From Proteobacteria bacterium UBA1148 (lineage in GTDB: Bacteria; Pseudomonadota; Gammaproteobacteria; Steroidobacterales; Rariloculaceae), in NCBI GenBank assembly GCA_002311835.1, contig DBZY01000049.1, positions 47,890 through 111,889 of the forward strand: a stretch of 64,000 bases of DNA. The letters are read 5' to 3'. How positions within the stretch are numbered: position 1 is the stretch's first letter; the number at the start of each line of letters is the position of its first letter. This document shows positions 26,288 through 33,716 of this stretch, one piece after another. The position numbers and the translations under genes are program-made. The notes below the pieces were generated by a model, which saw nothing but the letters and a program-made list of their open reading frames with translations, had not been told where the DNA came from and ran no database searches.

Positions 26288-26982
26288 TCAGCGCTATGCG
26301 ATCTTGATTTGATGATGCGGCCGGCAGCCATCTCGAACATTAGATCACAGCGGCCGGCAGCTGTAAGGTCGTGGGTGACCAACACCAGCGTTGTATTGGC
26401 CGCTGCATTAAGCTCAAAGAGTAGATTTAGAATCCGTCCACCCGTTTTATTATCCAAATTTCCAGTAGGTTCATCGGCGAACAGAAGTGAAGGGCTTGTT
26501 ACAAAGGCTCGAGCGATGGCAACTCGCTGTTTCTCGCCGCCGGAAAGTTGTCGTGGATAATGATATAAGCGAGAGTCGAGGCCAACCTGGTTCAATGCTT
26601 CTCGGGCATGATCGGTGGGGTTCTCAGCGCCACTCAACTCTAGGGGTAGGAGTACATTCTCGAGCGCGGTCAGGGAGGGAAGGAGGTGAAACGACTGAAA
26701 GATAAATCCAACCTGCTGATTTCGTAGCTGCGCTCTACCATCTTCGTTCAGCGCCGTGAGTTCTACACCGGCTAACCAGACCTCGCCGGATGTTGCCTCG
26801 TCTAAGCCTGCCAACAGCGCCAACAACGTTGATTTCCCGGCTCCGGAAGTTCCAACAATCGCAGCCGTTTCTCCGCTATTTACACTAAGGCTGGCGTCAT
26901 CCAGGATGGTCAACTCCCCTTCTGGGCTGGTAACCTTCTTAGTTAAGGCGCGCGCCACAAGTAAAGAGCTAGGTTTGGTCAT
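26284..26982 (-). CDS. ybbA: ABC transporter ATP-binding protein, YbbA/LolD type
   Basis: A 232-residue ATPase (E. coli YbbA 228) with Walker A GTSGAGKSTLL, Q-loop FQSFHLLPSLTALENV, signature LSGGEKQRVAIARA, Walker B LLFADEPTGNLD and the H-loop VTHD. This MacB/LolD-type ATPase normally works with the YbbP permease, which usually follows it and adjoins tesA-ybbA in enteric bacteria. Here the gene ends at the foreign prp block and no permease is in the window. I use ATG 26982, whose codon overlaps the divergent tesA ATG; ATG 26997 is an alternative. Confidence 0.9.
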   Translation of the reverse strand: MTKPSSLLVARALTKKVTSPEGELTILDDASLSVNSGETAAIVGTSGAGKSTLLALLAGLDEATSGEVWLAGVELTALNEDGRAQLRNQQVGFIFQSFHLLPSLTALENVLLPLELSGAENPTDHAREALNQVGLDSRLYHYPRQLSGGEKQRVAIARAFVTSPSLLFADEPTGNLDNKTGGRILNLLFELNAAANTTLVLVTHDLTAAGRCDLMFEMAAGRIIKSRSHSAD

Positions 26983-27622
26983 GTTATCCAGAGGCATTAT
27001 TTCTGCTCGTTTTTTTGTTACCGCTACCATCGCAGCAGTGGTTATCCTTCTGTGGACTATCCCCGCTAATCCAGCCGGACAGACCATAGTCGTAGTAGGC
27101 GATTCGCTCAGCAGCGGCTATGGGCTGCGTATCGAACAATCCTGGGTTGCAATGCTACAGGATCGACTGCATGCAGAAGGTTACGGTTATGAAATTATCA
27201 ATGCCAGTGTTCCGGGTGATACAAGTTCGGGAGGACTGGCGCGGTTACCAAGGCTTTTAGAGGCACACCAGCCAACCCTGGTGATCATTGAGCTTGGTGG
27301 GAATGATGGGTTACGGGGACAATCTATAGAGAGGCTTCGCGAAAATCTGCGAACCATGATTGAGTTGGCTCAGGGGAGCGGTGCAACGCCTATTCTCACA
27401 GGGATCAGAATTCCGCCCAATTACGGTTCGGCGTACGCTGAGGCGCTAGCTGGCACGTATCCGGAACTCTCCCGACAACTCGGTGTACCGTTGGTTACGT
27501 TCCTGATGGAAGGAGTAGCCTTAGACAAAAACTTGATGCAACCTGACGGGATTCATCCAAATGCTGACGGTAATGCAGTCATGCTAGAGAATGTCTGGAT
27601 GGTGCTGGCGGAACTCTTGTGA
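26981..27622 (+). CDS. tesA: Acyl-CoA thioesterase I / lysophospholipase (GDSL esterase)
   Basis: Periplasmic multifunctional SGNH-hydrolase (TesA/ApeA). The 213-residue product has an N-terminal hydrophobic signal segment (about residues 8-28), then block I VVGDSLSSGYG with the nucleophile serine, block III ELGGNDGLRG and block V PDGIHPN with the catalytic aspartate and histidine. Divergent from ybbA, as in E. coli, but here the two ATG codons overlap within CATG (26980-26983). Any promoter for either gene must therefore lie inside the other, or the messages carry 5' leaders antisense to the neighbour. Confidence 0.93.
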   Translation: MLSRGIISARFFVTATIAAVVILLWTIPANPAGQTIVVVGDSLSSGYGLRIEQSWVAMLQDRLHAEGYGYEIINASVPGDTSSGGLARLPRLLEAHQPTLVIIELGGNDGLRGQSIERLRENLRTMIELAQGSGATPILTGIRIPPNYGSAYAEALAGTYPELSRQLGVPLVTFLMEGVALDKNLMQPDGIHPNADGNAVMLENVWMVLAELL

Positions 27623-27679
27623 TGTGTTGGAGTTTGTTCAATAAGAGTTCAATTTTGATCACTCCGCACGAGAGTAACG

Positions 27680-29353
27680 ATGGTCCTCATAGATAAGATG
27701 CGACCCTGGCTGAGCTCGTATCCGAAAGGAGTGCCTGCTGAAATAAACCCTAGTCAGTATCCATCCTTAAAGGAACTACTAGAACATAGTTTTCGGGAGT
27801 TTGCGGAGTTACCTGCGTTTTCTAATCTAGGTACGACGATGAATTTTGCACAGGTAGAGCAGTTCAGTCGTTATTTCGCTGCCTACCTTCAAGCAGCAAC
27901 AGGCCTAGAATCCGGGGACCGCGTCGCCATTATGATGCCCAACCTTCTTCAGTATCCCGTGGTTGTGTTCGGGATTTTGCGGGCAGGGATGATAGCGGTG
28001 AACGTGAACCCGCTCTACACGGCGCGAGAGTTAGAACATCAGCTAAACGATAGTGGCGCGCGTTCAATAGTTGTTTTGGAGAATTTTGCGAGCACCTTGC
28101 AGTCCGTGTTGCCCACAACAGCGATTGAAACGGTAATTGTGACGAAAGTCGGAGATCACTTTCCATTCTTGAAGCGCGTCGCCACTAATTTTGTCGTTAA
28201 GCGCATCAAAAAGATTGTACCCCCCTGGGCTATACAAACAGCGGTGAGCTATCTACATGCACTTGTTGCTGGAAAGGACCTCTCATACCGAGAAGTTGTG
28301 CTGGGGTCTGAGGACATCGCATTCTTGCAATACACGGGCGGCACGACGGGTGTTGCGAAGGGGGCGATGCTCACGCATCGAAACATAGTTAGCAACGTTT
28401 TGCAGGCTGCCGCGTGGGCGAGACCTTTCATTACTGAACGCGAAGGCATCGTTGTCACCCCACTTCCGCTCTATCATGCGTTTTCCTTAACAGCCAATTT
28501 ATTTTGTTTTGTAGAGCTTGGCGGACACAATATCTTGATAACCAATCCTAGGGACTTGCCTAGTCTCATTAAAGAACTCAAGCGAGGGCCGTTCACCTAC
28601 ATCACCGGCGTCAACACGTTGTTTGCTGCACTATTGAATTCACCAGCGTTTGCAAGCATCGATTTTAGTCAATTGAGGGTGAGCATGGGTGGTGGAATGG
28701 CTGTTCAAAGTAGCGTTTCGGATGAATGGAAAGCGCTGACGGGGCAATCACTTACTCAGGGTTACGGCCTTACCGAAACATCGCCCATCGTCTGCGCCAA
28801 TCCTTTGGATGACAGAGCATTCAATGGTTCTGTGGGGCTTCCGCTGCCGTCGACTGAAGTAATAATCTGTGATGATGATGGGACGATGCTGGGGGCAAAC
28901 GAGGCTGGAGAGATTTGTGTCCGTGGCCCTCAGGTGATGAAGGGGTATTGGAACCAGCCGGAGGCGACCGCGGAGATTCTCTCTGACAATGGTTGGCTCA
29001 AGACAGGTGATATCGGTCGGATGGATGCCCAGGGCTTCATTTACATTGAGGATCGTAAGAAAGACCTCATATTGGTGTCCGGGTTTAATGTTTATCCCAA
29101 CGAGATCGAAAATGTTGTTGTTGGCCATCCAGATGTGTTGGAAGCGGCCGTTATAGGGGTCCCGGATCAGCGGACGGGAGAAGCCGTGAAGTTGTTTGCT
29201 GTCAAAAAAAATCCTGCGCTGACTGAGGCACAGCTCATCGAACATTGCCGTGAAAATCTGACAGGCTATAAGATACCGCGAGAGGTAATTTTTCGAGATG
29301 AATTACCAAAAACAAATGTTGGGAAGGTGCTCAGGCGAGCACTCAGAGAGTAA
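27680..29353 (+). CDS. fadD: Long-chain fatty acid-CoA ligase
   Basis: FadD activates fatty acids with ATP and CoA. The 557-residue product (E. coli 561) has the AMP-binding signature YTGGTTGVAKGAMLTH, motif YGLTETSP, KTGDIGRMD and the C-terminal lysine region KTNVGKVLRR. The segment GAVKYPLP-like VTPLPLYHAFSLT and the overall length fit FadD rather than short-chain synthetases. It is the upstream partner of a DUF2237 gene with a one-base TAATG overlap. The gene follows tesA by 57 bases; both act on acyl-CoA or fatty acid. Confidence 0.93.
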   Translation: MVLIDKMRPWLSSYPKGVPAEINPSQYPSLKELLEHSFREFAELPAFSNLGTTMNFAQVEQFSRYFAAYLQAATGLESGDRVAIMMPNLLQYPVVVFGILRAGMIAVNVNPLYTARELEHQLNDSGARSIVVLENFASTLQSVLPTTAIETVIVTKVGDHFPFLKRVATNFVVKRIKKIVPPWAIQTAVSYLHALVAGKDLSYREVVLGSEDIAFLQYTGGTTGVAKGAMLTHRNIVSNVLQAAAWARPFITEREGIVVTPLPLYHAFSLTANLFCFVELGGHNILITNPRDLPSLIKELKRGPFTYITGVNTLFAALLNSPAFASIDFSQLRVSMGGGMAVQSSVSDEWKALTGQSLTQGYGLTETSPIVCANPLDDRAFNGSVGLPLPSTEVIICDDDGTMLGANEAGEICVRGPQVMKGYWNQPEATAEILSDNGWLKTGDIGRMDAQGFIYIEDRKKDLILVSGFNVYPNEIENVVVGHPDVLEAAVIGVPDQRTGEAVKLFAVKKNPALTEAQLIEHCRENLTGYKIPREVIFRDELPKTNVGKVLRRALRE

Positions 29354-29724
29354 TGGACCGATCAGTTAACGTATTAGGAGAGCCTCTGGAAAGCTGTAGT
29401 GAAAATCCTATGACAGGGTTTTTTCGCGACGGGTGTTGTAACACTAGTGAGGATGATGTGGGCTCTCACACGATATGTGTGAAGGTAACTAAGGAATTCC
29501 TGGAGTTCTCGCGATTTAAAGGTAACGATTTATCAACTCCCCTCCCGGAATTTGGATTTCCCGGACTTAAGTCGGGGGATCAATGGTGTCTTTGCGCGGC
29601 ACGTTGGTTGGAGGCACAACAGCACGGGATGGCACCTCGTGTGATGCTGAGGGGGACTCACTCAGGAGCTCTAGAAATTGTACCGCTGGATCTTTTAAAG
29701 GAGTATGCGGCCGATCTTAACTAA
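29353..29724 (+). CDS. DUF2237 family protein
   Basis: A 123-residue protein made of a single DUF2237 domain: NVLGEPLESCSENPMTGFFR, DGCCNTSEDDVGSHTICV, GNDLSTPLPEFGFPGLKSGD and WCLCAARWLEA. Several cysteines (GCC, CLC) are conserved in the family and could bind metal. Its function is unknown. The start is coupled to the fadD stop (TAATG). It is followed by a roughly 50-base gap to the convergent pyrF, with no clear terminator. Confidence 0.85.
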   Translation: MDRSVNVLGEPLESCSENPMTGFFRDGCCNTSEDDVGSHTICVKVTKEFLEFSRFKGNDLSTPLPEFGFPGLKSGDQWCLCAARWLEAQQHGMAPRVMLRGTHSGALEIVPLDLLKEYAADLN

Positions 29725-29774
29725 CGTGACCTAACCCAATAGATCACAATGTCGCTGAGATGTTCTGGTGGGGC

Positions 29775-30500
29775 TTATTGCAAGGCGGAGGCAATTTCCG
29801 CTTGGATAGTCTCGGCTATCTGGCGGGGATTTGGTGCGTTGCGTATTGGTCGGCCGACGACAATATAGCTTGCTCCATTTTCAAAAGCTTGGCTCGGAGT
29901 GACAATACGCTTCTGGTCGTCTCTAGATCTTTTGCTGGCGGGACGAATCCCTGGTGTCACGATGACCGGGCCCAGCCCCAGCGTTTCACGAAGCGAGGCG
30001 GCTTCCAGCCCAGACGCGATAACACCGTCGCAGCCCACGGCCATTGCAAGCTTTGCTCGCTCCAGCACCAGACTCTGTACATCTAACTCAATACCCATCT
30101 GTCTTAGATCTTTACTGTCCATGCTGGTTAGTACTGTCACTGCGAGAATTTGTAAGCGACTCTTTTCAGAAACAGCTGCTTCCATGATGGATTTATCACC
30201 ATGTACAGTTAGAAAAGAAGCGCCTCTACCACTGATCTGACGAACGGCTGCGGCTACTGTGGCAGGCACATCGTAAAATTTTAGGTCGGCGAAGACGCGT
30301 TTGTCCCGATTTATCAGCCAGTCTAGAAGCTCGAAGTAGCCTCCGGATGCGGAGAGTTCCAGGCCGATCTTATAAAATTCTACAACGTTCCCTAGTTCCT
30401 CAACCAAAGTTCGTGCCGCATCAGCATCGGGCACGTCCAGTGCAACTATTAGGCGCTGGCTCGGCGGGATATCGGGGTGGGGAACAGACTCTATTGACAC
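29775..30500 (-). CDS. pyrF: Orotidine 5'-phosphate decarboxylase
   Basis: Last step of UMP synthesis. The 241-residue protein has LIVALDVPDAD, YKIGLELSASGG, the catalytic signature FADLKFYDVPATV (with the Asp-x-Lys-x-x-Asp network), GVIASGLEA, IVTPGIRP and VGRPIRNA for phosphate binding. Length and motifs fit the bacterial type I enzyme. The start follows dgt by about 48 bases on the same strand, so co-transcription is possible. Confidence 0.96.
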   Translation of the reverse strand: MSIESVPHPDIPPSQRLIVALDVPDADAARTLVEELGNVVEFYKIGLELSASGGYFELLDWLINRDKRVFADLKFYDVPATVAAAVRQISGRGASFLTVHGDKSIMEAAVSEKSRLQILAVTVLTSMDSKDLRQMGIELDVQSLVLERAKLAMAVGCDGVIASGLEAASLRETLGLGPVIVTPGIRPASKRSRDDQKRIVTPSQAFENGASYIVVGRPIRNAPNPRQIAETIQAEIASALQ

Positions 30501-30548
30501 GCTATGTATTCTAGCAGAGGACTGGTCATAGCGGATGACGTGTTGCAG

Positions 30549-31706
30549 TTACGATCCCGTAGTTATGTTCTTTCCCAATGCTTCGTGAGCTTGCAATGCA
30601 AAACGATCGGTCATGCCCGCGATGTAATCCGATACTACACGTGCCGCAGCAGCCGTGCCGGACTTGTCACAAGCTTGTTGAGCACGCTGCGCATGTTCTG
30701 GAGGCATGCATTCGTAGTCACTCTGAAAAGTTTCGAACAGTACCGATATGATCTCGTGTGCTTTCTCGGTCATGCTGTGTACTTTTGGGTGTCGATAAAG
30801 TTGTTCTCTTAAGAATTGCTTCAGTGTTTTTTGGGTTTCCAAAAAGGCATTGCTGAAACTGATCAGTGGTTTATTGTGATCGCGGATCGCATCAATACTG
30901 TCCGGTGCGAAATTTTCGATGCGATGTTGGCTTGTATTTATCAAGTCCGCGACCAGTTCACCGATCATTGCTCGCACGACTTCATGAATTCTCTGACGTT
31001 CGTCGATACCGGGATAAAGACGTTTGACGGCATTGAGTTGTTGGGTGAAGAAGCTAATATCAGTCAGGTCACGTAGTTTAATCAAGCCGGATCTTAAGCC
31101 GTCGTCGACATCGTGGTTATTGTAGGCAATCTCATCGGCAACATTGCTGAGCTGAGCCTCCAGTCCAGGCTGTTGTCGTTCAACGAAGCGTTTCCCGAGT
31201 TCGCCAAGTTCGCGGGCGTTAGTCAGAGAACAGTGTTTCAGTATGCCCTCACGTGTTTCGAAGGTCAGATTGAGACCGGGGAAACTTGCATAACATTTCT
31301 CAAGCTGATCCACGACGCGCAGCGACTGTAAGTTGTGCTCGAAACCCCCGAATTTCTTCATACATTTATTTAGAGCATCTTGGCCAGCATGCCCGAAAGG
31401 TGTATGCCCTAAATCATGAGCAAGACTGATCGCTTCCACCAGGTCTTCGTTGAGTCGCATGGCTCTGGCTACCGTGCGGGCGATCTGCGCGACCTCAAGC
31501 GAGTGAGTCAGCCGGGTTCGGTAAAGGTCCCCTTCATGATTAACGAAAACTTGAGTTTTGTATACCAGACGACGAAATGCACTCGAATGAATAATGCGGT
31601 CGCGGTCGCGCTGAAATTCAGTCCGATGGCTCGGCGGAGCCTCCGGATAAATGCGCCCGCGGGAGTTGTCAGGGGTCGCAGCGTAAAGAGCTAACTCTTC
31701 CGGCAT
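30549..31706 (-). CDS. dgt: dGTP triphosphohydrolase-like protein (dGTPase family)
   Basis: HD-domain dNTP triphosphohydrolase, releasing triphosphate from dGTP or other dNTPs. Motifs: FQRDRDRIIHSSAFRRL, RTRLTHSLEVAQIAR (first metal histidine), SLAHDLGHTPFGHAGQDAL (the HD pair and downstream histidines) and DEIAYNNHDVDDG. At 385 residues it belongs to the shorter family typical of many proteobacteria, not the 505-residue E. coli Dgt, so substrate preference may differ. It follows aroB closely in the aroK-aroB-dgt order, a common gammaproteobacterial arrangement. Confidence 0.92.
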   Translation of the reverse strand: MPEELALYAATPDNSRGRIYPEAPPSHRTEFQRDRDRIIHSSAFRRLVYKTQVFVNHEGDLYRTRLTHSLEVAQIARTVARAMRLNEDLVEAISLAHDLGHTPFGHAGQDALNKCMKKFGGFEHNLQSLRVVDQLEKCYASFPGLNLTFETREGILKHCSLTNARELGELGKRFVERQQPGLEAQLSNVADEIAYNNHDVDDGLRSGLIKLRDLTDISFFTQQLNAVKRLYPGIDERQRIHEVVRAMIGELVADLINTSQHRIENFAPDSIDAIRDHNKPLISFSNAFLETQKTLKQFLREQLYRHPKVHSMTEKAHEIISVLFETFQSDYECMPPEHAQRAQQACDKSGTAAAARVVSDYIAGMTDRFALQAHEALGKNITTGS

Positions 31707-31718
31707 GACAACATCCGA

Positions 31719-32798
31719 TCAACCCGTGAGTTGAGCTTGGATGGCATTTCTAAGTATCGATTCATCCGGGGCGTTATGCAGGATACCTTTGCCAACTCCC
31801 TCAAGGAGCACCATCTTGAGCCCTTGAGCTCTCGCTTTTTTGTCTATGTGCATGAGCTCTATAAGAGCATCCGGCTCTATTCCAGATGCGGTTACCGGTA
31901 ATCCAGCCTGTATGATCAGTGATTGAATGCGGTCGCAGTCAACAGACTTGATCATTCCGAGTTCCATGGAAGTTCTCGCCGCCATTGCAATGCCTATAGC
32001 AACGGCTTCACCGTGCAACCACTTCCCATAGCCGCTTAGTGACTCGAGCGCATGACCAAAGGTATGACCGAGATTTAACAGCGCACGACGACCTTTTTCG
32101 AGTTCATCCTCCGCGACGATAGCCGCTTTTATCTCGCAACTTCGGCGAATTAGGTACGTTAACGCATCGGGTTTTTGCGTCAGGACATCTGCTATATGAT
32201 CCTCAAGCCAGCAAAAGAAAGCATCTTCCAGGATGAGGCCGTGTTTGATGACTTCGGCTAATCCGGCTGAGAACTCGCGTTCCGGTAATGTCGCTAACGT
32301 ATCTGTATCGGCGAGCACGCAAAGCGGTTGGTGGAAAGCCCCAATCATATTTTTAGCTTTTGGGTGGTTGACAGCGGTTTTCCCACCAACAGAGGAATCA
32401 ACCTGTGCGAGCAGCGTGGTGGGGACCTGTACGTAATCGATGCCGCGCTGATAACATGCTGCCGCAAAGCCTGTGAGATCGCCAATCACCCCGCCGCCGA
32501 GGGCCACTAGACAGGCATCGCGGTGAAATCCTGCCGCAACAAGTTCGTCAACGATCTTTGACAAAGTGCTTAGACTTTTTTCTTCTTCTCCATCCGGCAG
32601 AATTAGCACGCGTTTTTGCTTTGAAGCTAGCGCTTGCTCTAGTTTGCTGAGATACAGTGGCGCGACTGTTTCATTTGATACGACCAATACTTGAGCTGCT
32701 GGAATAGAATCTACAAGTAGGTCACTATCGCCGAGGAGCCCCGGTCCGATAAGAATCGGATAGCTTCTTTCGCCAAGTGAGACTTGAAGTTTTTCCAT
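31719..32798 (-). CDS. aroB: 3-dehydroquinate synthase
   Basis: AroB cyclises DAHP to 3-dehydroquinate, the second shikimate step. The 359-residue protein has LPDGEEEKSLSTL, the NAD-binding VALGGGVIGDLTGFAAA, VPTTLLAQVDSSVGGKTAVN, the metal ligands in GLAEVIKHG, LNLGHTFGHALES and WLHGEAVAIGI. Length equals the E. coli enzyme to within a few residues. It lies 23 bases behind aroK, matching the standard aroKB operon and supplying chorismate for the trp operon elsewhere in the window. Confidence 0.97.
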   Translation of the reverse strand: MEKLQVSLGERSYPILIGPGLLGDSDLLVDSIPAAQVLVVSNETVAPLYLSKLEQALASKQKRVLILPDGEEEKSLSTLSKIVDELVAAGFHRDACLVALGGGVIGDLTGFAAACYQRGIDYVQVPTTLLAQVDSSVGGKTAVNHPKAKNMIGAFHQPLCVLADTDTLATLPEREFSAGLAEVIKHGLILEDAFFCWLEDHIADVLTQKPDALTYLIRRSCEIKAAIVAEDELEKGRRALLNLGHTFGHALESLSGYGKWLHGEAVAIGIAMAARTSMELGMIKSVDCDRIQSLIIQAGLPVTASGIEPDALIELMHIDKKARAQGLKMVLLEGVGKGILHNAPDESILRNAIQAQLTG

Positions 32799-32821
32799 GT
32801 GTGTAGGTTCGCAGGGAGTCG

Positions 32822-33361
32822 TTATTTTTTCAACGGTGAAAAGCTGTGTTCCAGTAACCGCTTTTTAATGTTTGCGACAGTACTCTTTACTCGTTGCCCC
32901 CCAGTATCTACGATGATATTCGCTAGCTCTTCGTAATATGGTTTGCGAACTTCCATTAGTCGTGTCAGAACATCAGTGGGGGTATCTGTCAGAAGAAGCG
33001 GGCGCTTCTTCGTATGCTGAGTGCGTTCGAGTTGCTGTTTCACGCTGGTCTTGAGATATACGATGATACCGTTCGCGCTTAGTAATTCACGGTTTTCAGC
33101 CTCCAAAATAGTGCCGCCCCCTGTTGCGAGAATTATATTTTTCCGCTGCGTAAGATCGGCAATTACTATCTTCTCCCGCTCTCGAAATCGAGGTTCGCCC
33201 TCTTTGTCAAATATGAAAGCGATGTCCACGCCAGCTCGCTGCTCAATCTCAGCGTCGCTATCTACGAACTCTATTTCTAAGTCTCTGGCGAGATGCCGTC
33301 CTACAGCCGTTTTTCCAGACCCCATCGGACCAATAAGAAATACGTTGTCTAGCTTACTCAT
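32822..33361 (-). CDS. aroK: Shikimate kinase
   Basis: Phosphorylates shikimate with ATP. The 179-residue product has the P-loop GPMGSGKTAVGRHLA, shikimate-contact segment FVDSDAEIEQRAG, the FREREKIVI arginine region, ILATGGGTILEAENR and the lid RTQHTKKRPLL. First gene of the aroK-aroB-dgt-pyrF run. In many gammaproteobacteria pilMNOPQ lies directly upstream; here a gene-free gap and then the divergent mrcA occur instead. Confidence 0.96.
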   Translation of the reverse strand: MSKLDNVFLIGPMGSGKTAVGRHLARDLEIEFVDSDAEIEQRAGVDIAFIFDKEGEPRFREREKIVIADLTQRKNIILATGGGTILEAENRELLSANGIIVYLKTSVKQQLERTQHTKKRPLLLTDTPTDVLTRLMEVRKPYYEELANIIVDTGGQRVKSTVANIKKRLLEHSFSPLKK

Positions 33362-33716
33362 TAAAAATGGACCGAATGGATTTCTAAACTTAGAGTCTAG
33401 TTGACGGAAAAGAAAAGACCAGCCTGAAAGATAGTTACGACAGCCAAATTTTAGTCCGATTTTTGCTGTTTGTAGGGAGGTGGCTGGATCGAGTAGGTTT
33501 CACCGATATTAAAGGGTTCTTTTGCCGGCGTAAAAACATAAATTTTCCTTTCCAATTCCACAGGTTGGGTTAGAATCTTGTAATTAGTATGAATACCCAA
33601 TTTAACTATGTGGCACTTGCTATTGATGTCACTATGATGAGGTTCACTTCACTGGGAACCAATGGTATGCCCACAAGGTCCCAACCACGACGAGGAAGTA
33701 CAATACGCCTTTAGTG
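33362..33716. other. Intergenic region between divergent aroK and mrcA
   Basis: About 355 bases with no credible ORF on either strand. It must hold promoters for aroK (leftward) and mrcA (rightward), but I find no strong -35/-10 pair; TAGAAT at about 33575 is the best isolated -10. An inverted repeat TTGGGT...ACCCAA with a roughly 24-base loop is too open to interpret. The pilM-Q genes often found here are absent, and I see no recognisable remnant of pilQ. Confidence 0.5.
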
